Origin: Barnesiella sp. WM24
GTDB lineage: Bacteria > Bacteroidota > Bacteroidia > Bacteroidales > Muribaculaceae
NCBI RefSeq assembly: GCF_004570975.1
Contig: NZ_SPPC01000004.1
Location: 243,636-307,635, forward strand
DNA length: 64,000 bases
Direction of reading: 5' to 3'
A program made the position numbers and the translations under genes. Position 1 is the stretch's first letter, and each line of letters opens with the position of its first letter. Below the pieces are notes generated by a model. It saw only the letters and a list, made by a program, of their open reading frames with translations. It made no database searches and was not told where the DNA came from. Below are positions 37,182-47,289 of the stretch, piece by piece.

Positions 37182-39047
37182 ATGAATCGCGTAAATCAAT
37201 TCATCAGGCACCTACGCAACCGTCTTTATAGCGCAGGAAGATACTGGGAAAAGCAGCTGCGCCACTCGATAAATGCCATCAAGGCGGCTACCGGGGTGCT
37301 TACGGTGATCACGTTTGTAATGGCGGTCGCCTGCGTGCTGTTTCTCATAACCTATGCGGGCTACGACCATGAGCCGGCGAGGATGAAGACCATATTCCGC
37401 TTTCTGCACATAATCCAGTGTGTATTTGCCCTGAACGTGATATTTAATTTCGTATTCAATACGCGCAAGACCCTGCAAGACACCCGTATAATAAAATGGA
37501 TTGTCGACATCGGAATACTGTCGACACTGCTTCCGCTGGTATATCCGCAGCCCGAGGAGCCGTGGATAAGATGGCTCGCTACGCTGCTTTACAGCAACAA
37601 GTATTTTCTTATAGTGATGTTCTGCTATGCCGTGGTCGATATAAGCTACGGAATAATGCATATAATGGGGAAGCGCACCAACCCGTCACTTATGCTGTCA
37701 TGCAGTTTCCTGTTTTTCATATTTCTCGGGTCTTATCTGTTGATGATGCCCAAATGCACCTACGACGGCATATCCTATATCGACTCGCTGTTTGTGGCGA
37801 CAAGCGCGGTGTGCATCACCGGGCTGACCACGATAGATGTAGCGAGCACATTCACCCCGCTCGGCATATTTGTACTCGGGCTTATGATACAGATAGGCGC
37901 TCTCGGAGTCATGACTTTCACGAGCTTTTTCGCACTGTTTTTCAGCGGAGCGACGTCAATATACAGCCAGCTGATGGTCAAGGACATGATATACACGGAG
38001 TCGGTCAACGCACTGCTCCCTACCCTTCTGTACATATTCATGTTTACCATCGTCGTAGAGGGACTGGGCGCACTCGGGATATGGTGGTCGATTCACGATG
38101 TACTTGACATGCCTCTGAGAGAGCAGGTCGAATTTTCTGTGTTTCACGCCGTGTCGGCATTCTCCAACGCGGGCTTCTCCAATCTGCCGGGAGGGATGTC
38201 CAATCCGGCTCTTATGAACAGCGACCAGTCGATTTATCTTGTAATAAGTGTCATCGTGTTTGCCGGGTCAATCGGCTTTCCGATACTTGTCAATTTCCGC
38301 GACGCGTTTTTCGAACATGTGAGGCTTGCGTGGCGACGCCTGCGACATCGCCCCGTGACAGGCAGGAAAGTGCATATATATAACCTCAACACTAAAATCG
38401 CATTGCGCGCTACTCTCATCATATTTGCAGCAAGCGTCGTGCTGTTTTTCCTGTTTGAGCGCAACAACACTCTCGCGGGGTTCAGCCTATATGACCAGAT
38501 CGCTCAGTCAATCTTCAACTCCACCACTCCACGCAGTTCAGGATTTGTATCGGTCAACCCGGCAAACTTCCTTAACGTGACACTCGTGTTTGTGCTTTTT
38601 CTCATGTGGGTGGGAGGAGCCTCCCAGTCCACGGCAGGAGGAATAAAGGTGAACACATTTGCCGCGATACTCATAAACCTGAAAGCAATAATACTGGGAC
38701 ACAAACGTGTCACAGCATTCAACCGCACTATCGCCACGACATCGATAAGACGCGCCAACGCCGTGGTGACCCTTTCGATACTCTCCTATTCGCTCTTTTC
38801 AATGGCGATAATGCTGCTTGAGCCGGAGATGACGGCAAAGAGCCTGCTATTCGAGGTGTCGTCGGCGATATTCACCGTAGGGTCGTCGCTCGGCATCACG
38901 CCAATGCTCTCCACCGCGTCAAAGGCATTGCTGATATGTGCCATGTTTCTCGGCAGGGTCGGCATAATATCGCTTCTTATCGGCGTCACAGGAAACCGGC
39001 AAGACCGCCCCGTACAGTATCCAACCGACAATATAATAATAAACTGA
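37182..39047 (+). CDS. trkH: Trk/Ktr-type potassium transporter, membrane subunit
   Basis: A 621-aa potassium channel-like transporter. The N-terminal 150 residues add several membrane helices before the four M1-P-M2 units. Selectivity-filter regions can be seen in TSAVCITGLTTIDVAST, HAVSAFSNAGFSNLPGG, STTPRSSGFVSVNPANF and AIFTVGSSLGITPML, with glycine at each filter. GGASQSTAGGIKVNTFA is a typical TrkH/KtrB segment. The gene for the cytoplasmic TrkA subunit follows after 16 nt. Together they import potassium. Confidence 0.95.
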   Translation: MNRVNQFIRHLRNRLYSAGRYWEKQLRHSINAIKAATGVLTVITFVMAVACVLFLITYAGYDHEPARMKTIFRFLHIIQCVFALNVIFNFVFNTRKTLQDTRIIKWIVDIGILSTLLPLVYPQPEEPWIRWLATLLYSNKYFLIVMFCYAVVDISYGIMHIMGKRTNPSLMLSCSFLFFIFLGSYLLMMPKCTYDGISYIDSLFVATSAVCITGLTTIDVASTFTPLGIFVLGLMIQIGALGVMTFTSFFALFFSGATSIYSQLMVKDMIYTESVNALLPTLLYIFMFTIVVEGLGALGIWWSIHDVLDMPLREQVEFSVFHAVSAFSNAGFSNLPGGMSNPALMNSDQSIYLVISVIVFAGSIGFPILVNFRDAFFEHVRLAWRRLRHRPVTGRKVHIYNLNTKIALRATLIIFAASVVLFFLFERNNTLAGFSLYDQIAQSIFNSTTPRSSGFVSVNPANFLNVTLVFVLFLMWVGGASQSTAGGIKVNTFAAILINLKAIILGHKRVTAFNRTIATTSIRRANAVVTLSILSYSLFSMAIMLLEPEMTAKSLLFEVSSAIFTVGSSLGITPMLSTASKALLICAMFLGRVGIISLLIGVTGNRQDRPVQYPTDNIIIN

Positions 39048-39063
39048 TAAACCACTATCTTCT

Positions 39064-39756
39064 ATGCGTTACCTCATAATCGGACTCGGCATATATGGCG
39101 CCAACCTTGCCATAGACCTGACTGCAATGGGTCATGAAGTGATAGGCGCCGACAGCAATCCCACGCTTGTCGAAGCGCTTAAAGACAAAATATCGACAGC
39201 CTACATCATAGACTCGACCGACGAAGCCGCACTGTCAGTGCTGCCGCTGAAAACAGTAGACCTTGTAATCGTGGCAATAGGCGAAAACTTCGGCGCGAGC
39301 GTGAAGACCGTGGCTTTGCTGCGGAAACTCGGAGTGAAAACCATCTATGCGCGTGCCGTGGATGAAATCCATGAGACAATATTGCAAGGATTCAAGGTCG
39401 ACCGCATCCTCACCCCGGAGCAACGCGCCGCACGAGAGCTGACACGCGAGCTTGAGCTCGGCTGCAACGTCGACTCGATGCGCATTGACTCCGACCGCTA
39501 CGTAATCAGATTTGCCGTGCCGGAATATTATGTAGGCACCCCGCTCGGCGAGCTTGACTTTGAGAAGGATTTCAATATAAAGGTCGTGGCAGTCTCGCGC
39601 CCGGCGCCAAAAAGAAATTTTCTCGGCATCACCAACAATGAACTCCAGAAAATAGAAAATCCGACGCCGGACACCAAACTTGAAGAAGGCGACATAATCA
39701 CCGTCATAGGGTCCCAACGCGGATTCAGAGACTTGTTTCACCACATAAGCGCCTGA
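39064..39756 (+). CDS. trkA: TrkA/KtrA-type potassium transporter regulatory subunit
   Basis: A 230-aa cytoplasmic gating subunit. The RCK_N domain begins MRYLIIGLGIYGANLAIDLTAMGHEVIGADSN, the Rossmann glycine motif with the acidic Asp that binds NAD(H) or adenine nucleotides. An RCK_C domain follows (about 140-225), ending GDIITVIGSQRGFRDLFHH. The single RCK_N-RCK_C unit makes it KtrA-like rather than the double-unit E. coli TrkA. It lies 16 nt after trkH; its stop codon falls in the loop of a hairpin. Confidence 0.95.
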   Translation: MRYLIIGLGIYGANLAIDLTAMGHEVIGADSNPTLVEALKDKISTAYIIDSTDEAALSVLPLKTVDLVIVAIGENFGASVKTVALLRKLGVKTIYARAVDEIHETILQGFKVDRILTPEQRAARELTRELELGCNVDSMRIDSDRYVIRFAVPEYYVGTPLGELDFEKDFNIKVVAVSRPAPKRNFLGITNNELQKIENPTPDTKLEEGDIITVIGSQRGFRDLFHHISA

Positions 39757-39769
39757 CGCCTATGTGGTG
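39739..39769. terminator. hairpin shared by the convergent trkA and Dabb genes
   Basis: CACCACATA (39739-39747) pairs perfectly with TATGTGGTG (39761-39769). The trkA stop codon (39754-39756) is inside the loop and the Dabb stop (39778-39780) is 8 nt beyond. U-tracts are poor on both strands, so termination may depend on the stem alone. Confidence 0.5.
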
Positions 39770-39777
39770 AAGCAAAA

Positions 39778-40071
39778 TCAAAACTCATAGTCGACACAGG
39801 CGCGGTCAGCCTTATGTCCGGCAAGGAGTGCGGCGGCAGCCACATGAGCCGGATGATTGGCATAGACGGCGACATCAGAAAGAGAAGGCACCACGGCTGT
39901 AAGCACAACGTCCCAGCTCTCGGCGGGGTTTTCATTTATGCCTACCTCCATTGACTGCAATACGTCAATCTGCTCCGGAAGCGCGAGAAGCGCGTCGCGG
40001 AACGCACGTGCCACCTCAAGACGCTCAGCGTCCGAGCCTGTAAGTTTGAATGTTACTATATGCTTTACCAT
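39778..40071 (-). CDS. Dabb (stress-responsive A/B barrel) family protein
   Basis: A 97-aa protein matching the dimeric alpha/beta barrel family: MVKHIVTFKLTGSDAERLEVARAFRDALLAL, then IDVLQSMEVGINENPAESWDVVLTAVVPSLSDVAVYANHPAHVAAA. Function in bacteria is mostly unknown. It starts 20 nt after the ABC-F gene on the same strand and should share its transcript. Confidence 0.9.
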   Translation of the reverse strand: MVKHIVTFKLTGSDAERLEVARAFRDALLALPEQIDVLQSMEVGINENPAESWDVVLTAVVPSLSDVAVYANHPAHVAAAALLAGHKADRACVDYEF

Positions 40072-40091
40072 TGTTTCTTTTATTTTAATTG

Positions 40092-41780
<1,689 letters not shown>

Positions 41781-41811
41781 TTATTATCAATCCACTCAAA
41801 TATAAAATGTT

Positions 41812-42228
41812 ATGGTAATACAACGCTGGCAAACAGTATTCCTCCTTCTCGCCGCAATATGCATGGCACTCGTATCATTCCTCCCCCTCGGCACCGGAAT
41901 GTCCGTCAATGGCGCCCCATCATGTGTCGACGCGCTTGATTTCATCCCTCTTTTTGTAATCAACATCCTTGTGACCCTCCTGCTTCTCATTGACATCTTC
42001 CTGTTTCGCGACCTGAAGCTTCAAAAGAAGGTGGCGCTCGTCAATGTGTTTCTCGAAGCAGTGTCTATCATAGTCACAGGACTGCTCATGCTACCTGCCG
42101 CCGGCTACATCGAAGAGATGACATGGACCGCCACCCTGCCGGTTGTCGCCCTGATACTCACCATTCTGGCGAGAAGCCGCATGGCAGCCGACGAGCGATT
42201 GCTCAAAAGCTACGACCGCATAAGATAA
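41812..42228 (+). CDS. DUF4293 family membrane protein
   Basis: A 138-aa protein with four membrane segments (about 8-25, 42-64, 74-93, 104-121) and a short soluble end (RMAADERLLKSYDRIR). The start MVIQRWQTVFLLLAAICM, with the IQRxQT motif, is typical of DUF4293, a family restricted to Bacteroidetes with no known function. It is a single gene divergent from the ABC-F ATPase. Confidence 0.88.
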   Translation: MVIQRWQTVFLLLAAICMALVSFLPLGTGMSVNGAPSCVDALDFIPLFVINILVTLLLLIDIFLFRDLKLQKKVALVNVFLEAVSIIVTGLLMLPAAGYIEEMTWTATLPVVALILTILARSRMAADERLLKSYDRIR

Positions 42229-42384
42229 GGCGCAATAATCTTTACGCAAGCCGGAAATGTTTTAATGAGTTGACAAACGTTAAATCAAAGTTAAAGCACA
42301 GCGACATTTTAAACGCATGATTGTTATTAAAGTCATAGATACAGTAACAGACGAAAACATAACTATCAAATAAAACTTTAACTT

Positions 42385-42897
42385 ATGAAAAAGAGTATTC
42401 TATCAGTGGCTGTACTTGCCGCATCACTTTTTTCGTTTAACGCTTTTGCCCAGACCCCTTCAAAGACAGCTGAAAGCTGCGCCAAGACAGAGCAGTGTGC
42501 GTCCAAGGCATGTCCCGACGGAGCCAAGGCTTGCAAGCCTCAGCGTCCATGTGCAGCCGACCCCTTTGCGGGGATAACCCTCACCCAGGACCAGCAGACC
42601 AAGCTCACCGCCCTTAAAGAGCAGCGCAAAGCCAAGAGCGCTGTAGCCGCCAAGGCTCGCAAAGAGCGTGTACAGCAGCGCGACTCAGTGGCACGCTCAG
42701 GCAAGAAAGAATATCTCGAAAGTGTAAAAGAGATTCTCACCCCTGACCAGTACGTAGTCTTTTTGGAAAATGTCGTACTGTCCAATCCGGCTCCCGGTCA
42801 TGACAAAGCCATGTCTCATCACAAGATGCACGCCATGAAGAAAGGCGATCGCAAAATCGACATGAGACACGCTGAAAAGAGCGGAGACAAAAAATAA
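42385..42897 (+). CDS. periplasmic LTxxQ (Spy/CpxP-like) protein
   Basis: A 170-aa exported protein with a signal peptide (about 1-22, ending NAFAQT). A cysteine-rich segment follows (five Cys between about 32 and 56). Then come two LTxxQ motifs, LTQDQQTKL and LTPDQYVVF, separated by a basic helix, the pattern of Spy/CpxP envelope chaperones. The C-terminal 35 residues are rich in His, Lys and Met (HHKMHAMKKGDRK), which could bind metal. A strong terminator follows. Function is inferred only from the motif. Confidence 0.72.
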   Translation: MKKSILSVAVLAASLFSFNAFAQTPSKTAESCAKTEQCASKACPDGAKACKPQRPCAADPFAGITLTQDQQTKLTALKEQRKAKSAVAAKARKERVQQRDSVARSGKKEYLESVKEILTPDQYVVFLENVVLSNPAPGHDKAMSHHKMHAMKKGDRKIDMRHAEKSGDKK

Positions 42898-42916
42898 ACT
42901 TGTTAGCAATCAACCG

Positions 42917-42953
42917 ATAACGGCTCCCCTTCACGGGCAGCCGTTATTTTTTT
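42917..42953 (+). terminator. terminator after the LTxxQ gene
   Basis: ATAACGGCT pairs with AGCCGTTAT and is followed by a run of T (42947-42953). Strong rho-independent terminator. Confidence 0.9.
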
Positions 42954-42988
42954 GTGAAATTTATGATACTTTGTTAATTTTTTTTGTT

Positions 42989-42996
42989 TATATTTG
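42989..42996 (+). promoter_or_regulatory. -7 promoter element for gdhA
   Basis: TATATTTG (TAnnTTTG) 35 nt before the start codon. TTTG sequences lie upstream at 15-nt and shorter spacing, so the -33 box is uncertain. Confidence 0.5.
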
Positions 42997-43031
42997 TGTA
43001 TGAATCATTCATAACTTAATCTACATTAGAT

Positions 43032-44369
43032 ATGGATATCAATAATATCATGAACGCCCTTGAGGCGAAACACCCGGGAGAGAAAGAATATCTCCAGGCA
43101 GTCAGGGAAGTGTTACTTTCAGTAGGCGATGTCTACAACAAGCACCCCGAATTTGAGAAAGCCCGTATAATCGAGCGCATGGTCGAGCCCGACCGCATTG
43201 TGACATTCCGTGTCACCTGGACCGATGACAAAGGCGAGGTACAGACCAACCTCGGTTATCGCGTACAGTTCAACAATGCCATAGGCCCGTATAAGGGAGG
43301 TATCCGATTCCATGCATCAGTCAACCTATCAATACTTAAATTCCTCGGATTTGAGCAGACATTCAAGAATGCCCTCACCACCCTTCCTATGGGTGGCGCA
43401 AAAGGTGGCAGCGACTTCTCACCGCGCGGAAAGAGCGACCGCGAAATCATGCGTTTCTGCCAGGCATTCATCCTCGGACTGTGGAAAAACCTCGGTCCCG
43501 ACCGCGACGTGCCCGCCGGCGACATAGGAGTGGGCGGCAGAGAGGTAGGCTACATGTATGGCATGTACAAGAAACTTGTCGACGAACACACCGGCACATT
43601 TACCGGAAAGGGACTTGACTTCGGCGGCTCTCGCATACGTCCCGAGGCTACCGGATATGGAGCGATATACTTTGTCAACAACATGCTTGCCCGCAAAGGC
43701 GAGTCAATCAATGGAAAGACAGTGGCAATCTCCGGTTTCGGCAACGTAGCCTGGGGCGCGGCACTGAAAGCTACCGAACTCGGAGCCAAGGTAGTCACAA
43801 TATCGGGTCCCGACGGATATGTATATGATCCCGACGGCATCTCCGGCGACAAGATTGACTACATGCTTGAACTGCGCGCGTCGGGCAACGACATCGTGGA
43901 ACCATATGTGGAAAAGTATCCCGGCGCGACCTTCTTCCCCGGACGCAAGCCTTGGGAACAGAAGGTGGACATCGCGCTCCCCTGCGCCACCCAAAACGAG
44001 CTTGACGGCGATGACGCCCGACAGCTTGTCGACAACAAGGTGCAGCTCGTAGCCGAGGTGTCAAACATGGGTTGTACGCCGGAGGCTATCGACCACTTCA
44101 TCGAGACTCACACCAACTATGCCCCGGGCAAGGCGGTGAACGCAGGCGGAGTTGCCACTTCCGGACTCGAAATGAGCCAGAATGCCATGCACCTCACATG
44201 GAGCGCGGAGGAAGTCGATGAAAAGCTCCACGGCATCATGGACGCCATCCACGAGCAGTGTGTGAAATACGGCACAGAACCCGACGGCTACATCAACTAC
44301 ATGAAGGGAGCCAACATAGCCGGCTTCATGAAGGTGGCAAACGCCATGATGGAACAGGGTATCATCTAA
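43032..44369 (+). CDS. gdhA: NADP-type glutamate dehydrogenase
   Basis: Makes glutamate from 2-oxoglutarate and ammonia. The 445 aa are standard for the hexameric enzyme. The active-site lysine region is TLPMGGAKGGSDFSPRGKSD, with substrate-binding YKGGIRFH upstream. PAGDIGVGGREVGYMYGMYKKL and the Rossmann motif AISGFGNVAWGAALKATELGAKVVTISGPDG follow. The Ser-Gly-Pro after the last strand fits NADP rather than NAD, but coenzyme use should be treated as probable. It is a single gene with its own promoter and terminator. Confidence 0.97.
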   Translation: MDINNIMNALEAKHPGEKEYLQAVREVLLSVGDVYNKHPEFEKARIIERMVEPDRIVTFRVTWTDDKGEVQTNLGYRVQFNNAIGPYKGGIRFHASVNLSILKFLGFEQTFKNALTTLPMGGAKGGSDFSPRGKSDREIMRFCQAFILGLWKNLGPDRDVPAGDIGVGGREVGYMYGMYKKLVDEHTGTFTGKGLDFGGSRIRPEATGYGAIYFVNNMLARKGESINGKTVAISGFGNVAWGAALKATELGAKVVTISGPDGYVYDPDGISGDKIDYMLELRASGNDIVEPYVEKYPGATFFPGRKPWEQKVDIALPCATQNELDGDDARQLVDNKVQLVAEVSNMGCTPEAIDHFIETHTNYAPGKAVNAGGVATSGLEMSQNAMHLTWSAEEVDEKLHGIMDAIHEQCVKYGTEPDGYINYMKGANIAGFMKVANAMMEQGII

Positions 44370-44401
44370 ACCGCAAAGTAAATACATCAATAACTATAAT
44401 G

Positions 44402-44427
44402 GGAGCGCTTCCGGGCGCTCCTTTTTT
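44402..44427 (+). terminator. terminator after gdhA
   Basis: GGAGCGC (44402-44408) pairs with GCGCTCC (44415-44421), followed by six T. Strong. Confidence 0.9.
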
Positions 44428-44441
44428 AGAACCAAGGAAAA

Positions 44442-44472
44442 GGGCGGAAACACTTTTACGCATTTTCCGCCC
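44442..44472. other. second hairpin downstream of gdhA
   Basis: GGGCGGAAA (44442-44450) pairs with TTTCCGCCC (44464-44472) around a 13-nt loop. No U-run on the plus strand. Purpose unknown; possibly a back-up terminator or a processing block. Confidence 0.5.
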
Positions 44473-44552
44473 CGGATTGTGTGTGTTTATTATATTTTCT
44501 ATAGTATTTCTACTACATTGCAAATATACACTATTTTTTAAGAAATAAATTA

Positions 44553-44561
44553 CCCCCCCCC
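44553..44561 (+). repeat. nine-C homopolymer tract
   Basis: An uninterrupted run of nine C in an otherwise AT-rich intergenic stretch, 35 nt upstream of the -33 box of the next gene. Such tracts are prone to slippage. Confidence 0.8.
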
Positions 44562-44595
44562 ATTTTAACATTTATTTAACATTTGAACTTCTTTA

Positions 44596-44628
44596 TTTGG
44601 GGTGTGTTTGAAAAAAATAGTATCTTTG
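44596..44628 (+). promoter_or_regulatory. -33/-7 promoter for the acidic protein-rsmI operon
   Basis: TTTG at 44596-44599, 21-nt spacer, TATCTTTG at 44621-44628. It is 25 nt before the ATG at 44654. Confidence 0.75.
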
Positions 44629-44653
44629 CGACAATAATTCAAGTATATTGCCT

Positions 44654-45502
44654 ATGACATCCAATATCGAGGAGCTGATTACTATCAACTACGAGCTTGA
44701 AGGGCTATTGTATCTCGCTCTTCATAGGGGCGATGACACCCCGGCAAAAGTGTGGGAAATGATTTCAGAGAAAATAGACTCGCTGAAATCAGGCATAACA
44801 CCGGCATTGGGTGACGCTGCCGCCGAAGAGCCTTCCGATAATCCCGTCATAACAGAAATACCTGCCGAAAAGACAGCGGATATCTGCGAGGCTGAGATAC
44901 CTGACGATGACAGCAACGTAGCTCCAAGCCCTGAAGAAGAGGCTCCGCATGAAGTCATACCTGACAACAACGAAGCCACTCTTCCCGCCCCTGAGGAAGA
45001 GGAGAATATAATTCCGGAAAGTCCCGAGCTGCCGGAAGATGAAACAACATTGCCGGAAGATGACAATGATGGTGAGAGCATCGAGGAGCAGCCGGTAATC
45101 GCCCTTGAGGAAGAGGAGCCAACAGAGGCATCCCCGGAAGAAGACGCTACAGAAGAGGCAGAAGAAGAAGAGAAAGTCAATACTTGCGTGGCAGCAGCCG
45201 AGGAAACGAAACCGCACACCGCACCGGAACAGGCACCGGAACTGCGTCTTGACGAGAAGCTCGCACGCCAATACTCGCGTGACCTGCGCAAGGCGTTCTC
45301 CCTCAACGACCGTTTCCGCTTCAGGCGCGAACTATTCGGCAACTCCGATGAAAAGATGAACGAGGCGATAACAGCTGTGGAAAACATGGACTCCATGCAG
45401 GAAGCCCGTGAATATTTCTTCACGCGTCTCGGACTTGACAGCTCGTCGACCGATGTCACCGACTTCATGGCAATAGTAGAACATCATCTATCAGCAAAAT
45501 GA
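44654..45502 (+). CDS. acidic protein with conserved C-terminal helical domain
   Basis: A 282-aa cytoplasmic protein. Residues 1-35 form a short helical head (SNIEELITINYELEGLLYLAL). Residues about 50-190 are extremely rich in Glu, Pro and Asp and probably disordered. The last 85 residues are ordinary and look folded: LDEKLARQYSRDLRKAFSLNDRFRFRRELFGN and onward, a domain I have seen in uncharacterised Bacteroidetes proteins. The ATG at 44654 is used; a TTG two codons earlier is less likely. It overlaps rsmI by 4 nt (ATGA), so the two are coupled. Function unknown. Confidence 0.75.
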   Translation: MTSNIEELITINYELEGLLYLALHRGDDTPAKVWEMISEKIDSLKSGITPALGDAAAEEPSDNPVITEIPAEKTADICEAEIPDDDSNVAPSPEEEAPHEVIPDNNEATLPAPEEEENIIPESPELPEDETTLPEDDNDGESIEEQPVIALEEEEPTEASPEEDATEEAEEEEKVNTCVAAAEETKPHTAPEQAPELRLDEKLARQYSRDLRKAFSLNDRFRFRRELFGNSDEKMNEAITAVENMDSMQEAREYFFTRLGLDSSSTDVTDFMAIVEHHLSAK

Positions 45503-46248
45503 GCGGAAAACTCTTTATAGTGCCCACCCCGGTAGGCAATCTCGGCGACATGACGCCGCGCGCAATAGACACTCTGCGTAACAGCGACCTCATACTCTGC
45601 GAGGACACGCGCACAAGCGCTGTATTGCTACGCCACTTTGACATCAACGTGCCCACTGCAAGCCACCACAAATTTAACGAGCACACCTCCGTGCAGCCTG
45701 TCGTGAACCGCCTTGAGGCAGGCGAGACAATCTCGCTTGTAAGCGACGCCGGCACCCCCGGCATCTCCGACCCGGGCTTCATGCTTGTAAGAGAGTGTAG
45801 GCGCCACGGCATCGAGGTCGAAACACTTCCCGGCGCCACGGCATTGATTCCGGCGCTTGTAAACTCAGGTCTGCCTTGTGACAGATTTACATTTGAAGGC
45901 TTTCTCCCACAGAAAAAAGGGAGAAACACACGCCTTGAAGAACTGTCGAAAGAACCACGCACATTTGTCATCTACGAATCTCCGCTTAGGCTTGTAAAGA
46001 CCCTTGAACAGCTCGCAGCCTACTGCGGAGCCGAAAGAGACGCATCAGTGTCGCGCGAAATATCAAAGCTCCACGACACCACTGTCACAGGAACCCTCGC
46101 CGAACTTGCCGAACACTTCAAAGTGAACATTCCCAAAGGTGAAATCGTTATAGTTGTAAGCGGCTATAAAGAATTACAAGAGCGCAAGGTGCACCGTAAC
46201 AAATACCGCGACAATGACGCGGCTGACACCTCGCATGAGAAGAATTAA
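45499..46248 (+). CDS. rsmI: 16S rRNA (cytidine(1402)-2'-O)-methyltransferase
   Basis: Methylates the ribose of C1402 in the decoding centre of 16S rRNA. The 249-aa tetrapyrrole-methylase-fold protein has KLFIVPTPVGNLGDMTPRAIDTLR, CEDTRTSAVLLRHF, SLVSDAGTPGISDPGFMLVREC, LPGATALIPALVNSGLPCDRFTFEGFLPQKKGRN and the ending NIPKGEIVIVVSG, all typical of RsmI. Start overlaps the acidic gene by 4 nt. The last 20 residues are a charged extension. Confidence 0.97.
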   Translation: MSGKLFIVPTPVGNLGDMTPRAIDTLRNSDLILCEDTRTSAVLLRHFDINVPTASHHKFNEHTSVQPVVNRLEAGETISLVSDAGTPGISDPGFMLVRECRRHGIEVETLPGATALIPALVNSGLPCDRFTFEGFLPQKKGRNTRLEELSKEPRTFVIYESPLRLVKTLEQLAAYCGAERDASVSREISKLHDTTVTGTLAELAEHFKVNIPKGEIVIVVSGYKELQERKVHRNKYRDNDAADTSHEKN

Positions 46249-46271
46249 TCATTCAAACATTATATCGTAAT

Positions 46272-47132
46272 ATGAAAAAAATCGTTTCAATTATTGCTGC
46301 AGGACTGGTGTTTCTGACAGCATGTGACGGCGGGAAACTAAAACAGGCTGAGAGTGAAAATGCGGTACTCGACGATTCACTCCGTGTAGCCCTCGCCAAT
46401 CAGGACAGCTTACTTGTGCTACTAAACGACATCACCGACGGCATGAACCAGATCAAAGACCTGGAGAAAATCCTCGGCAACACAAACAATCTGACTGCTG
46501 AGTCTCAGTCACGCAAAGACCAGATACGCAACGACATGATGGCAATACAGCAGGCACTCAAAGAGCGTCGCGAGCGCCTTGCCGAACTTGAAAGCAAGTT
46601 GCAGAACTCACAGAGCTACAGCGCGACACTCAAGAAGACTGTCGACAATCTCAAGGCTGAGATAGCAAGCCAGGAGGCTACCATCTCCACCCTGCGCAAT
46701 GACCTTGCATCGGCAAAGATACAGATTGCCGACCTTGGCACAAAGGTAGATTCACTCAGCACCACTGTCGCAAACGTCACTGAAGAGAAGACCCGCGCAC
46801 AGGAAGAGTCACAGGCTCTCACCAATGAACTGAACACTTGCTACTATGCAATAGGAACCAAGAAAGAGCTTAAAGAAGCTAAAATCATAGAGACAGGCTT
46901 CCTGCGCAAGACCAAGCTTCTCCAGGCCGATTTCCAGCAGAGCTACTTCACTAAAGCCGACAAGCGCACACTCACCACAATCCCGACCCATTCAAAGAAG
47001 GCTAAGATTGTGACCAATATGCCCGCCGACTCTTATACAAGCGAGAAAGTCAACGACCAGGTTGTGATAACCGTCACAAATCCTGAAAAATTCTGGAGTC
47101 TTTCCAACTATCTCGTAATCCAGGTCGACTAA
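46272..47132 (+). CDS. coiled-coil lipoprotein, possibly Cbp1-like
   Basis: A 286-aa lipoprotein with lipobox LTAC (Cys18). Residues about 25-185 are a long coiled coil with heptads (ERRERLAELESKLQNSQ, KTVDNLKAEIASQEATISTLRNDLASAKIQIADLGTKVDSL). A compact C-terminal domain follows (NTCYYAIGTKKELKEAKII to the end, YLVIQVD). The layout resembles Bacteroides Cbp1-type collagen-binding lipoproteins, but I cannot confirm that by eye. It is 23 nt after rsmI and closed by a strong terminator. Confidence 0.75.
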   Translation: MKKIVSIIAAGLVFLTACDGGKLKQAESENAVLDDSLRVALANQDSLLVLLNDITDGMNQIKDLEKILGNTNNLTAESQSRKDQIRNDMMAIQQALKERRERLAELESKLQNSQSYSATLKKTVDNLKAEIASQEATISTLRNDLASAKIQIADLGTKVDSLSTTVANVTEEKTRAQEESQALTNELNTCYYAIGTKKELKEAKIIETGFLRKTKLLQADFQQSYFTKADKRTLTTIPTHSKKAKIVTNMPADSYTSEKVNDQVVITVTNPEKFWSLSNYLVIQVD

Positions 47133-47158
47133 ACATAATCAAAATCCATACATAACAT

Positions 47159-47198
47159 GAGCCTCCGCAGCCTACCCCGCGGAGGCTCACTGTTTTTT
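47159..47198 (+). terminator. terminator after the coiled-coil lipoprotein
   Basis: GAGCCTCCGC (47159-47168) pairs perfectly with GCGGAGGCTC (47179-47188), followed by ACTG and seven T. Confidence 0.92.
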
Positions 47199-47250
47199 TA
47201 TAATAACATTTTATAACTAAATCACATATACTAATTACATCAAATCACAT

Positions 47251-47258
47251 TATCTTTG
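47251..47258 (+). promoter_or_regulatory. -7 promoter element for the GH5 gene
   Basis: TATCTTTG (TAnnTTTG), 31 nt before the start codon. No spaced TTTG. Confidence 0.5.
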
Positions 47259-47289
47259 CACCGTATAGACCAACTAATTACTCATATCA

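Noticed and set aside
44722..45468. A 248-codon Ser-rich minus-strand open frame
   Set aside because: It is the reverse reading of the Glu-rich acidic gene (GAA/GAG read as TTC/CTC, and AGC-type serines), which has promoter and operon support.
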